Source: Rhododendron vialii (lineage: Eukaryota > Streptophyta > Magnoliopsida > Ericales > Ericaceae). From it: a DNA stretch of 64,000 bases. The translations under genes were made by a program, and so were the position numbers. The notes under the pieces were generated by a model. It was not told where the DNA came from. It was given only the letters and a program-made list of their open reading frames with translations, and did not search any database. The stretch covers positions 8,708,501-8,772,500 of the forward strand of contig NC_080559.1 of NCBI RefSeq assembly GCF_030253575.1, given 5' to 3'. Below are positions 35,746 to 49,000 of the stretch, in pieces (the first letter of the stretch is position 1; every line of letters begins with the position of its first letter).

Positions 35746-37600
35746 ATAAAAATGGAATTAAGGTTACAATTCACGGCGGTTGTGTCTATTTCACTATTTC
35801 TAGCACTACCAGGTTATTGAGAACCCAATAAGTTCCTCAATCATCTTGAATCATGACAGCTTTAAAGTTTACTCTAGCAATTCTGCAAAAAAAATTGAAG
35901 TCAATGATCAATACTTAAATTAGTCTGCTGGTTAGTTTCACATTTGGGTGGTTCCCATTTCTCTTGACCTAAAAAAAACTGCAAACATTAAATCATCAAC
36001 AGAGTTTAAAAAACCAAAACGTGAAAACCCATAAATTCCAGTAAAACCTGAACTCAAACGATGTAATTACTTGCCCAAACATACCAAAAATAAACAGATG
36101 AAACAAGTCAAACCCATTAATTATAACTAAAATACAACTAATACAATGACAAGGATATGGTAATAAGCATATAAATAGGCATGAGAACAAACACACACCT
36201 TTATTATGAATCTTTCTCAGCCTTCAAAGCCCCGGCAAAGCTACTTTTGAAGCAAAATCCATGGAAAATCTCCTTCACTTTCCAATTCAAACAGTGGAAA
36301 CAAATTCCCCAGAGAAATTCATTCAGGGGACACCCATGACTACTCTCTCTCTCTCTCTCTCTCTCAATAATGGCAATGATCAAGTATAGGGTTTTTTTTT
36401 TTTTTTTAATTGAATGAAGCAAACCCCTCCTAGAATATCAGGCAAGACTGTTGCACGCATCACGAGAAAGGCAAACTATGTGCATAATACAACAATATAT
36501 TTTCATGCATCCATTTGGTAAGGGTCTGAACCTGGGAGGCTTGGTAATGCTTTGCATTATTTGAGAAGTCAAGAAGAAACCAAATAGACGGAGAAAGTAA
36601 AGGAATATTTTCTTTTAATCAAACAAACAAACATCAAGAAAGGGTATCTTTCTGTATATGTAGAGAGAGAGAGAGAGAGAGAAGAGAAGTCTGGAGTATC
36701 AACAAAAAAAAGGGAAGTGAAATGCGATGAAAAAAAGGAGAGCGATGACGGCAGGGGGAGGATACATGGACTGGACCATCTAGTTTACCCATTAGTTGGT
36801 ATTTTTAGATGATCCAAACTGTTCATATTTTAGAACTCGTTGAGAACATTTATCATGTCAAAAATTATGTTGATTGGGTAACCGATTATACAATTTTGGA
36901 ATGCATTTGTCTTGAAATAAATGAGTTAAATTGGTGTTCTAATTTTGTTATGTTCTAAGACAAATATGTTCCAAAATAATATCAAATGATATCCAATCAA
37001 TCTAATTTCCGGCTGTGATATATCTTCATATTGAGTTGTAAATATGAACAGTTTTGATCATTAAAGTGAGAGCAAAAAGACCCATAGACGGACAAATTGT
37101 ACGATCCAGTTCATTTTCACGGGCCGTAGAAAAAATCATCAAATAATACTTCACGAAAACAATGACTTACAAATAATAATCTTTTCAACATGAATTTCAA
37201 AAAAAGATTAACAATTTACTAAATATCAATTAATTCTTTTAATTTAGAAAAATATTTAAATTTATTCTTGTAACAAATGTATTATTTTTAAGTCTTCCTC
37301 GCCAACCACCCGTCACTGTGCATGGTATAATATACATGTAATGCCGAATAAGTTACGATTTTAATTCACATTTCAAAGTCTGAATATAAATTTATGAATA
37401 TTAAAATACTTTTGTTTAATGGAACTACGAACTTTACACATTATCCACCATCCGAAGAGCTATGGTTAGCATTTCAAAAAATAAACTACTCCTATATGTA
37501 GCTAAAATAGACATATATATGGAGAAGAAATACATGTATATACGCAAAGGTCGCTAAATTGGATACAGCTGTAAACAACGCTGAGGAGAGAGAGAGAGAT

Positions 37601-37636
<36 letters not shown>

Positions 37637-38197
37637 TCGTTTTCAGAGGCGCACATGGTGGGGACGACTTGCAAAAAAGGTTCAGGTAAGCTGAGAGAAT
37701 CACAAATGAGGAAGGAGGAGTCTGATCAAAAAAACAAAAACAAAACAAATAAGGAAGTAGGAGAAACACGAAGGGAAAAAAAAAAAAAAAAACTTTTGGA
37801 GTACTTGTCATTGTGTTCGGTTTGAGGCACAGTTCTCTTGAACTTAATTTAAATTTGAAAATTTTGTTTTTATTTGAATTTTTTCGCATTTGTTAATTTT
37901 GCGTTAAATTTTTGTAGGTTATTGATTCGTCTTAGAAATCGGAAAAATAAATTTTTTTTTTTTACTTTTACTTAAGTATTTTGAGAAATAACCACTTTTT
38001 TCAATGCCTTGCCGCTACGGGGTGGTGCTCCAAACTCTTATTTATCATACATTTGCGTGAGCTCTACATACTTTGTTGTAAAGAGCACACAAATGTGTGG
38101 TGGAGAAAGAGTTTGAGCCAAGACACCACGTGGCGGTACCGCAGAGCACTGAATAATTTTTTCCCCAAGTCTTACAAGTCTAATAACCCCACTGAGT

Positions 38198-38360
38198 CGC
38201 CAGTGGTCAAAGGCCTAACCCGTAGAGATTTTCTCACTCCTAAAATTTTGAGTTCGAAATTTTAAGGTGCTATCAATTTCTTCTCACTCCTAAGATTTTG
38301 AGTTCAAAATTTCTCAGGTGCTATCAATTTCTTTGGCCAGCCCATACGTGGGTGGTGGAA
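38198..38360 (+). mobile_element. SINE with an internal duplication
   Basis: GCCAGTGGTCAAAGGCCTAA is followed by two tandem copies of about 56 bp containing CTCACTCCTAA, TTTTGAGTTC and GGTGCTATCAATTTC, then CCAGCCCATACGTGGG. Related to the minus-strand copy in the TLDc gene. Confidence 0.55.
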
Positions 38361-39843
38361 TTCAGCTCATATGATTAATCGAGATATTCGTAAATTGACC
38401 CTGATTTCCGAGTTAGTATTAAAAAATGCAGTAAATCTTAGAGGTCAAATTGGTCGCAGCACACGAGAGACACGGACAACCAACTCGGCATGTGGGAGGA
38501 GCGGCGCATTTGGGTTGGGTCCCAGTTTTAAAACTACTCCAGCTTCCCACTGGCGGAGTCGTGAAACAACTCGGAGGGCGCAACCGTAGAAGAAATTTTG
38601 ATTCGGTGATTTTTCGAGACTGAATTTAGTAATTTGAGTTTTTAATAGAACGGTTTTGATAAATTAAAAACATTAATATTGAGTGTTATTGCTATCGTAT
38701 CAATTGACTACACGTGATATCTTTATCATACTGATCACTTACCATAATTTAGCATGCTCAAAAATGAAAATCATTCTACTTTCTATTTATGGTTGGACTA
38801 TGTTTGATTTTCTCGATATATCCATAAAATTACACGAACTATACTTTAAATAAAAAATTTGGGTGGAGCCGGATCCCTTTTAGCTCCACAATAGCTCCAC
38901 CATCGTAGCGAGATTTTCTACAATGCTCCCTAGTGGTATGAGAGCATCACGCACCCACTAAATATGAACCCTTAGATTGAAAATTAAGTAAATCACAGTC
39001 AATAAATCAAGATTATATTTTGGGCAAAAACAATATTATAGGAAAGGGAATACAAAAGTAAGATGCCAAACAAATTAATATATGCTTAATATTAACTTGT
39101 TTATTGGACGGACAATATTAGTAATCAGAGAAAGATCCAATGGCTACAAATACTTGGGAGCATCATAGCCGAGCCCTTAGCTGCCCAACATCACGAGTTT
39201 GTTCGATTAGGGATTTGAGATTTTGTCCAAAATCCAAATACCAAAACCAACAACTCCCACATGACACATAAAACCATATTCAACACATAGAACCATAGAT
39301 ATGCCAAAGTGAGTAGTTAAAAACCACAACAACAAATCCCATTTTCCTTTCTTTTTGACTTCACCCAACAAACACTTAATCAACACTCAACCACTCTCAC
39401 AACCAAAATGTAGGGACAAAAAAGAATTCAACTACAACTTTCGCTGCCAGAAGCGACTTGTAATAGGATCTACACTAAGTCACATAATACGCGTGCAATA
39501 GCGAAAGTGAGAGCGCCAATACGATCGTGGAAGCGTCTTTTAAGAACATCACAAACTATCAAAATTCAAGACAGTGAGGATTGAGAACGAGAACAAATAG
39601 TCCCATTGGAAGAATATGTGACCTAGGTCTGAACCCCAACCACGTAAATGAACAGTAAGAGGCAATGCTTAACCTGTACTATAGAGTATAGACTGGGAAG
39701 GTTACCTAACTGGCTAACTGGCCATGTTCTAATGCAACTAACTTGTCCGGATTTGTCTCTATAGTCGAAATCAACTACAGGCTGCTTGATATCGACTTAT
39801 TGGTTAGCTTCTCGCTCAGAAACTCCAACAAATACTTAAGTGG

Positions 39844-40039
39844 GTTGTGGGTAGGGGTAGGAATTTTTTACACCACATGAGAACCCGACACGAAGTTAGC
39901 GGATTAGAATCAACTATTTCTAACACGAAACACTAATATGACACGACACGATAACACAAAAAGCTAAACAAGTCGGGTTAGGGTTGAGAGAATTCTAACA
40001 CGACACGACACGAACACGATGCCCACCTCTAGTTGTGAG
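39844..40039 (-). mobile_element. hAT-type MITE
   Basis: The element is 39852-40031 (180 bp), TAGGGGTAGGAATTT to GCCCACCTCTA. Flanks GTTGTGGG and GTTGTGAG differ at one position, consistent with an aged 8-bp duplication. Same family as 26685-26861, opposite orientation. Confidence 0.7.
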
Positions 40040-40284
40040 TTTGTTCCCGATTCGTTCCGTCTACTTGAGGCCATTGCACGTCCATCTCTAAAGCCAGTGT
40101 GATGGTCCAAAGTGAGAACCGGATCGTCTTGTAGCACCCGTAGGGAGACTGCCAGTTAATTCAGGATCTCAAAACAAAGGCCTAAAGCACAAAACTGCAA
40201 TAACATCATTCTTGATTGAAAATAAACTCTTGCAAACGCAATGTAACTATTTTTTACACATGTAACCGTAGGGCCATCTTAGGT

Positions 40285-40392
40285 TTGTCAGGTCGTTAAA
40301 TTTCAGGACTATGAGATTAGTCGAGGTAGACATAAGACGTCTGCATAAATTTCAGTTTCACGAGATTAGTCGAGGCAAACATAAGACGATGC
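40285..40392 (+). mobile_element. SINE 3' tail, partly duplicated
   Basis: TTGTCAGGTCGTTAAATTTC and GAGATTAGTCGAGGTAGACA match the 3' block of the Au-like SINEs above. The second part recurs in tandem (GAGATTAGTCGAGGCAAACA). Confidence 0.5.
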
Positions 40393-40826
40393 AGACGTCA
40401 GTTATCAGAAATAAATGTTTTTGGGCACGTCATAATCCATACTCCAAGAGGAAATTTCCCAAGAGAAACGTTCCAATATGGCACTCACTAATAAGATATG
40501 GAACCAATTAAGATACCAAAGTAGCTAAACCCATCTGGACAGTACAACTCATTGTACCTCGTTAAACATTAGAGAAAGGCTCCCTTCCTTTATTGTGTGA
40601 TAATTAATGAGCTTGGTAGCTCACCAACGTTCCAACGGCCACATTAAACCAAAAGGTACCAGTGGAAAAAGCAAAGTCTCATAAAAAAAATAATAGAAAG
40701 GGAAAAAAGTGAAAAAGGAAGCAAATTCATAATCAATCGATGGTGAACAATCAAAACTCTCGTTGAGTGATCAGGATGGATTTGGTTATGAAACTGAAAG
40801 GCAACACTGCATATCGCAATGTCAGT

Positions 40827-42160
40827 TCACTGCTGGAGAGAGATTTGTTCGTGAAACCGGGCAAACGTCGTAAAGCCAAGTCCAAGAACCGTTACGCTTC
40901 CATGTGATTCCGATATCCAACGCAAAGAATGCCAACTAAACAAGAAAACAAAAAAAGTGATTCAAGTCAAGTGGCAGGCATTATGATTCTAAAGCATAAG
41001 TAGGGTCACTACCAGGTGGATTTAGATGATTAACAACATGACTGACTGATACCTAACATCGAATTTAGCAGAAACATGTATTGACTCGGGGTGGTGCCGC
41101 TTTATTCCAGCCACTGTCAACCCGCCCAAGTTCTTCTGAAGAAATATGGGCAAACAAAGGACGGACAATAAATAAGAAAATATCCAAATGCTATGTAAAA
41201 GTGTGCTTCGCGTAAACTGAGCTTGGGGAGCTTATGTAATATTTTACATTTTTTGACTTTCGGGTGATGAGCTTACCTTGTCTTGAATGACAGAAAAATC
41301 CACCAAGTCAGGGTAATAGCGACCATTGAATCTTGCCCTTTCCGAAACATCAACTTTCCTGTATATGGAAAGAGAAGAATTAGTAGGTATTAAACATCAC
41401 ATAAAACATAATAAAAGCAAGGAGAAATAAACCTTAACTTGAAAATAACCTTCACAAACACACAAAAAAATAAAAAAAATAAAAAAAAATAAACCTTAAC
41501 TTGAAACTGCCTTAATCAAGATAATAGTAAGAGCCAGCAGATTTTTGCTCTCTATCTTTCGTGGAGTCCAGCTTGTTGATTCGTGGGCGATAATTCGTAG
41601 GGTCACGCCTAAACGTTATGTCCAAATGCTGCAAAGACAAGATGCATTATTAACGTAGATAGACGTACGGAAAAGAAGGAGAAGAGGAAGGAAAGACTTC
41701 CCAACAAGGTAAAAGTATAAACAAGGACAGTAAATGATTGAACATCATCAATAACAACTAAGGAGACTCACATAGTACTAGATTACATACCACCCTTAAA
41801 GAGGCAGCACTATGTGTATTCAGTTCAACGTTTGGTAACTTTACTGGTAACAATGATCATACACATAAGTTAGTCAACCAGTGCGTTCAAATTGTACAGG
41901 CAATTATGCTCACGTTGTAGGAGCCAAGGCAATGCTATGTGTATCAATTTCACAAGACACAAACGATATAGAACCGTATATTCAATAAATTTAGAAAACA
42001 GAAATTCAAATGCAAGCCCAAAAATACCATAACGAGTACGATAATTACTATTTTCAACAACCTTACCGATATTTATAAGGGGTTTTGGGAGCTCATGATT
42101 GGTGGGAGGATTTGTGTTGACATTGTTGTTATTTTCTAGTTCTCCTAATAGCTTGTTGCA
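40827..42160 (-). other. Chain of exon-like segments interleaved with the last ABCE exon
   Basis: Open segments with splice-like borders on the minus strand: 42160-42067, 41843-41791, 41358-41277, 41135-41053, 40935-40827 (ends in TGA). They read, in part, [45 protein letters not shown] and GGLTVAGIKRHHPES. Phases fit except at the second junction, where the strongest donor does not match. I do not recognise a family. It could be a decayed or nested gene, an alternative 3' end of the ABCE transcript, or chance. Confidence 0.3.
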
Positions 42161-45100
42161 CTATCTACTAAAGAAAGGAAAAATGGAAGGTGGGAATGAA
42201 GTGTGTGTACCGCAAGGAAATGATTCATCCCAGTTAGCAAAGATTCAGGAGACTTGGCTGTACAACCCACAGATGCTTTCCCATCAAACACAATTACTCT
42301 GTCAGCCAAGTAAGTTGCCATAATGAAGTCATGCTCAACAACAAAAGCAGTCTTCTTTGCATGGAAGATGAACCTCTTTATAACTTTGGAAGCTATGATT
42401 CGCTGCTCCGAATCAAGAAAAGCACTTGGTTCATCTATCAGATATATGTCTGCTGGCTGCACAAAGAACACCAAGTAGCAAGTCACTTGAAGCACACCAC
42501 AGATATTTAGTGATCCTACCAATTAGACTTGGCGAAAAAGTCTCTTAAATTCATGTATACCAGCAGATCAAAATACAACCTCAACTTATGTAATAATGAA
42601 TGCCTCTGTTGCTCTAAATTGCATATTTTTCTTTGCCCTGTCGTATTACATGCTATGGAACTCGTAGAAGATTTGACAAATTACAGAAGTCAACATTCAT
42701 TTCTGGAATTCCGGAATCAGAAGTTATACCGAAATAACAAACTTTTGTTCTCCAGACAAGGCATATGTAAGTAAGGAGTCCTCCACACAGAATTTTTTGC
42801 CTCATAAATTGGAATGAGACAACTTCAATGTAGTGTCCGGAAAACTTAATCCACAATATGTCTTCCCAGTTTGTGCTTCCAAAATGGAAAGCAATTTAGT
42901 ATTAAAGATGGTTTTTACACATTTCATGCTGAACATTGCCGAACAAGAGTGACATCATTAACAATTAAGCAAAAAACCTTGCGAAAAAGCTAATGAACCT
43001 TTTTGAGTAATTTATAACATAATAAAACTCTGGTAAGCAAAACAACCATAACAGCGGAGGTGTCACCCAGGCAGGAAAGTTAGTCACACCACAATCCAAC
43101 AAGATTTGATACACATTCAAACTCTCTTATCCAATTCATGCTATTGTCCTCAGAACAAATTGGTTTTGAACAAGAGTGTACCAGCCTTTCACTGCCTGAT
43201 CGTGCAAAAATACTTCTCAGTGAATCCCAGTGATAATTAGAAGTTGGCAGTTATTAGATCCATGCAAATCATCTGCTAGTAAACAAGGACCAGAATTTTT
43301 TTTATCTAAAAAAGGCACTCATATTCACGGATGAAGGTCCAACTGAATGGTGTCATGGTTATAGTCCATATCACAACAACTTTACAATACAAGGACACAT
43401 GAAATTTGTTCAAGTACCTACACTGTGTCTACATAGAAGAAAGACTACTACTACTTGAACAGATGAATAGGAAAGAAGAGAGAATAACTTAAGGAGATAT
43501 GCCTCACCACTATAGGTTGAGAGGTGGATTTCAAAGTACACAGGAAAAAAAGAATGGATGCAAATGAAATATTTGCATGCAATAAAAGGCTTAAAATAAA
43601 ACTTGGTTAAGAGGCCTCAAAATTAATAATTAGGAAAAGAAACTTGGTTCAAGTAATCGAGTAAGAACTAGGAACTTATATAGAAACAAGATAAATCTTG
43701 CTAAATTGAAATAACCAAACCTAAGCAAATTAAGCCTTTTGCCCAAACCTAATCTAACTGGGCTCTACTACATTAATCCTTTTTCTCACCATTCTGCTCT
43801 GTCAATGGCCGTGCACTCAGTTAATATAATGACATCCCACAAAATCATAATATACGAGGTGGTTATAGCCAACAACAGAAATGTTGCAGGGCACACTCAT
43901 AAAAGTTAATTACGACAACTAAGAAACAGAAAGGTTACCTTTCCAAGACAGAGGCATAATGCAACTCTTTGCAATTCCCCACCAGAGAGATTCACAACTT
44001 TAAGATCCATCAATTGCTCAATCATCAGAGGCTTAATTACATCAGAAATGAACTGAGGGTGCACATATGACCCTCGAATTTTCTGGTGCAGCAGGTCTCT
44101 GACTGTAGACTCAAATTTTGTAGCTATCTTTTGTGGCTTATATGAGACATTGAATTCAGGTATTTCCACGGTAGAAGCCTCCACCGTATCAGGATGTAAT
44201 AAACCAGCCTGCAACAGGTAAGAAAACAGTAAGGAATAATCAGCAGTGACGAATCGTCAAGAGAATTAAGATTTTGATGTCTTAACATCACAGTATCACA
44301 CAGAATGCACTAAATATAGTAGGACTATGATGCACCGACACGGACACTGATACCGACGCGGATACCGAAACCGACACCGGGACACGGGAATTCTAAAAAA
44401 ATGGGGACACGGACACGGCGGGGGACACGCCACGTGTATATATATTTATTTATTTATATATATAAATAATTAATTAATTAATTATTGTTTAGCACCCAGG
44501 AATTTTAAAAAATTATAATTTGGCCCCAAATTTTTTTAAAAAAATTACAGTTTGACCCTCAATTTTTTCAAAAATTACAGTTTGGCCCCCAAAATTTTTA
44601 AAAAAATTGCAGTTTGGCCCCTGCCTTGTCCCCATCGGTGTCCCCAGCCGTGTCCCCATGAAAAATTCAAATTAAATTATGGGACACGCCACGTGGCGTG
44701 TCCCGTACGTATCCCCGCGGTGTCCCCGTGTCCGACACTGCGATACCTCGACCTCTAGAGGTGTCGGTGCTTCATAGCAGTAGGGTTATCAATGCTGAAC
44801 ATATAGGGCAATTGAAGCTTTAATTTACAATTTTAAATATGTTTAATTGTATTTGATCAATTGATATATTTAGTTTCACTTCAGTTTTTAGATATTTAAA
44901 AAGTAAGGATAAGGATAATGATCATCCCCTCTCCAAATTAGGATTCAAGTTTTCTTTTTATGATGGCTCTTAGCTTGTAAATAGACCATTTGTCCTTGGA
45001 AACCGGTAGGTTTGATTAATCAGAACTGAGTTTAAGGCCGTGGCCTTGTGTTAGGGTTGTGGCCCATTTGTGCAACCTTTCTTCCCCCCTTCTCATCCCT

Positions 45101-45985
45101 CCGCTCTGTACGACTAAAGAAACGGCCACTACAGAAACACCAATACTCTGATCCGTAAAGCAGCAGTACCGCTGCCTCTATACATCCAGTTTACACCACG
45201 ACATCTGAACCCTACCTTGCCAGAACTTCACAGCCACCAATAAAAACCCAACCAGTTCGGCCAGCTCTGGTCCAATCTGAACACAGCTATTTTGTCCTTC
45301 TTGCCATCCGCTGGTTTTGGTAGGTTCATTATGGCTTGTGAGCTTTTTTCAATACGTCCTGGGTGTGAGAGATTTTACATCGTCCAGCAAGTTATTTCAG
45401 CTTATCAGTGAACGCTGGCATGTTGTCGTTAATTCTTGTATGGTCCCATATGGTAATACTTGTATGGTCTGCACAGGGGATGTCCAAAGGAAAGGAGTAA
45501 TCGACACGTCAATTGTCCAATAGTCGGGTAAATGGCAGCTCTTGGCCAAGAATGAGCTTGACTTAATGGGCAGGATGACAAACCACCAATCAACACGGCA
45601 TGCGCCTTTGAAATGATCACTCCGAGTCAATATTTTGAAGCGAACTCAAGGTCAAGTATTCTAAATTGACGGTTGCGGGATGGAGGTCTTGTATTTATCT
45701 GTTTTCAGTAGGGGTTTTCCGTGGATTGTGCATTTGGGTAGGAAGATAGACAAGTGATTTTGACCAATTAGAAGAAAGAGGAAAGAACCCATTGATTTTC
45801 ATGCATGTAGGTACTAACACGTTTATTTTCAATTTGTGAAGAAGACAGCAAACAAATTAGGGAGCTTTTTTCAATCAGAACAGATTTGCCCAAATTTTGT
45901 TAGGTTTTCTTCTCATTGGCCTCTCGAATTTACCTAGATTATACCCAGATTTTCTTCTCGTCGAATCTTTGTTTTTACGTACGTT

Positions 45986-46027
<42 letters not shown>

Positions 46028-49000
46028 GTGGCTGCAGATTGGCTCACCGGAGATGGGTTCGCCGGCTATGGTGACGTCAGAGTTGGAAGAAAACAGTGGT
46101 GTGTCGGTGACTGGTGAGGGTGGAGAGAGAGTGATTAGGTGAGATGAAAAGAGGAGGGAGAGTGTACAATTTTAATGCTCTAAATCTCAGCCATTCATTT
46201 GAATGGTTGAGATTGAGTGTCAAATTTTGTGTCAAAAGATGTGTGAGGGGAACCAGCCCCTATATACACACACACACACACACACACATACATACATACC
46301 TCACCCTCTCCCCACTAATATTTTTATCCCAGTCCTTACTTTCTTTGCTCGACTAAGTCTCGCTCAACCAAATTCATTGCTCCATTCATTAGCCATTGAA
46401 GGTCAACACCATCCAGACGGCTCCTACAGGTGTTGATTTAATTCATATTTGGTGGACCTCATCACCAGTTCAAGAAACAAAACAATTCGGCACAAGAAGA
46501 AAATCAAGCAGTTTTCATAGTCAAAATAGTTGATTCTTTGGCATGGACGATTTCAATATTTTGAAGCGAACTCAAGGTCAAGTTCTTTTTCTCAATGGAG
46601 GAGAATACCAAACCGAGCCATAAGTCCCGATCATGTGGGGAAGGGAGGAGAATGATGTGGAATAGCTAAGGCACTAGGAGGTTTAATTTTTGATGATTTT
46701 CAAAATGTTCTATTGTATTTCGTTATTCGATTTTCATTGGAGCTTTAATTTTTGATGATTTTCAAAATGTTCTATTGTATTTTGTTATTCGATTATCATT
46801 TAGTTTCACTTAAAAGTTTTAGATAATTAGGAATAAGGATAATGATTATCTCCTTTTCAAATTAGGATCTCTAGTTTCCTTTTTAATCAGGGGCTCTTAG
46901 CTTATAAATAAGACCATTGGTCAATGTAATGGTTGGAGTTTGATTCATGAGAACATAGTTTAAGGCTGTGGACTTGTGTTGCCCATTTTTGCTACCCTTT
47001 TTCCCCCCCTTCTCATCCCTCCATGAGCCGCATCAGTTATAGTTCATATGCAGATTTAAACCACAAAATCGGACCTGAGAGTTGTGCATGGACATTGACT
47101 TTGGCTGTGACCTATAAGGCTAAGTATACCAAGGTTAAATGCACACTATGCGTATGTTTTCTTGATAATTTTATGTGGAGCAATATTGGGTGTATATAAT
47201 CATTGAATATCGTAAGCAAACCAATTGTGCAAGTCTATCAGGTAAAAGTGATCGCCAGCATTTGTATGAACGTAGATTTTCCCATCCCATTCTCTCCCAG
47301 CATTATGCATATGTTTTCTTTAGAATTTTATGTGGTGTAATATTGGTTATATATGATTATTGCATATTATAATACGAAAGCCAATCATGCAAGTATATCA
47401 GGTAAAAGTGATCACCAGCATTCGTATGAATGTAGACTTTCCTGTCCCATTCTCTCCCAGCATTACAATGATCTGCGAGTCAGTAAATTCACCCGCGAGT
47501 ACATCCAACTTGAAATTACCCAGGGTTTTACTCATGGTTGGGTATTTATAACGGGAATATGTCTGAATCTCCTCCTGATTCCCTTCTGGAGTCTCAGCCA
47601 CCTAAAACAGTACGTTAATAAAGGCACGAAAGAAAATCCAAAACAAAGCAGTCAATAATTCAGTAATCTTTACCTTAAAAGTAAGTGATTCATCTCGAAA
47701 TCTTAGATTTTCTGTCGGGATAAATCCAGCCAAGAAAACGTTAATGCCTTCTCTTACCGACAAAGGAAGAGTAACAACTCCATAGACTCCTTCCTTCCCG
47801 TATAAGCAGCAAATATAGTCCGATAGATAATCTAGTACACTAAGGTCATGCTCCACTACAATGACATAGCTGAGAAGGGAAGAAAGCCAGAAAGGGTTGG
47901 AACAACGTAAACAGAAATACGATTTATCATCCAAAGCTTACATTAAAAGGAAAGAAAGGGAAAAAAAAAGGTAGCTTGTTGCAACAAGAGTAACATAGCT
48001 ATTTTTAGGTGGGAGTTGTACACGAAATTGGAAGTATAAGAGTACAATGCAAAGTGTGAAATGGCAATTCAAGACAAATTCCAAAGGATTAACAAGCCAA
48101 AAGTGTTCTCTTTGAGGAGTGAACAGAGAATTTTCAGAAGAGTACAATGCAAAGTGTGAAATGGCAATTCAAGATAAATTCTAAAGGATTAACAAGCCAA
48201 AAGTGTTGTCTTTGAGGAGCGAACATGAGAATTTTCAGAACTCATTCATGTAGCTGAGGTTTTGAATCCCTCATGTAATCTGAGGTAATGATGAACAAAT
48301 GATAGAAAGATTTTGACACTTGTAAGTCCTTCGCTAAAACCACTGTTTCCCATTGCTAAAACTACTACTACCCTGTTAATAAGAGGCCGACAAATCTAGG
48401 AGACTATTATCTGAATTGGCATGCTTGCATTGCAAATGCTGGGAGACTCTTAACTGAATTGACATGCTCATATGCCAAAAGTGGGGAGACTAATTGAATT
48501 GATGTGCTCACATGCCAAATCAATACAGGCCATACAGCCCTGTTGCACAATGCTCTATTTGTTATCTAATTATGTTAAGGTATCAGCAAAACTGAAAGTT
48601 TGAGCCAATGTGCAGCTTCCAAATTAGGTCAGATCAAGATATCCGAACAACTGGAAAAGGCAAATGAAACTCTCTGATGACAAAGGCTAAAGCTTTAATC
48701 AAGTTCAACAAGCCAAGTTGAAATCGCATTCCGGATATTTTGCAGACCATTGTCAAGTTTTATGCATCTAGTGGATCAGGGTTAACTGAAAGTTTGTTTT
48801 CAGTTAAATGGAATGCAGGCTGAAAATACGTTGTGAGATTGATAAGAAAAGCTTTTTCGTCCATGAAGCTTACTTTGTAAAAATACAAGGGCCTGAGATA
48901 AAAATGCAGCAATGAATGCATTTAACGCAAGCTCTCATTAATTTATTCTACATTTAAAGCATTTGTTTTTTGACATATGAACAGATTTGCAACGCATCGA

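Larger units (their letters stand above)
33814..41511. other. Long region without a convincing gene
   Basis: Holds the probable leader and promoter of the DUF1005 gene (to about 36350), MITEs at 35352 and 39852, SINEs at 35575 and 38198, a SINE tail near 40285, and GA microsatellites at 36662-36683 and 37588-37636. Open frames here are short and lack family features. Exon-like segments at the right end are listed separately. Confidence 0.55.
44803..47032 (+). repeat. Pair of LTR-like direct repeats about 1.9 kb apart in ABCE intron 8
   Basis: Segments 44803-45110 and 46740-47032 share AAGGATAATGAT, CCAAATTAGGAT or TCAAATTAGGAT, GGCTCTTAGCTT, and CTTCTCATCCCTCC, in the same order. The TATAAATA at 46904 and the layout resemble a copia-type LTR. 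No internal pol is visible. A second shared phrase, TTTTGAAGCGAACTCAAGGT, occurs at 45632 and 46559. Confidence 0.45.

Noticed and set aside
37492-37889. Frames containing long Ser-Leu or Arg-Glu runs
   Set aside because: Translated GA/CT microsatellite; the same applies at 18321-18717 and 24654-25074.
38371-38589. 72-residue plus-strand frame in a GC-richer patch
   Set aside because: No recognisable family, splice context or neighbouring exon.
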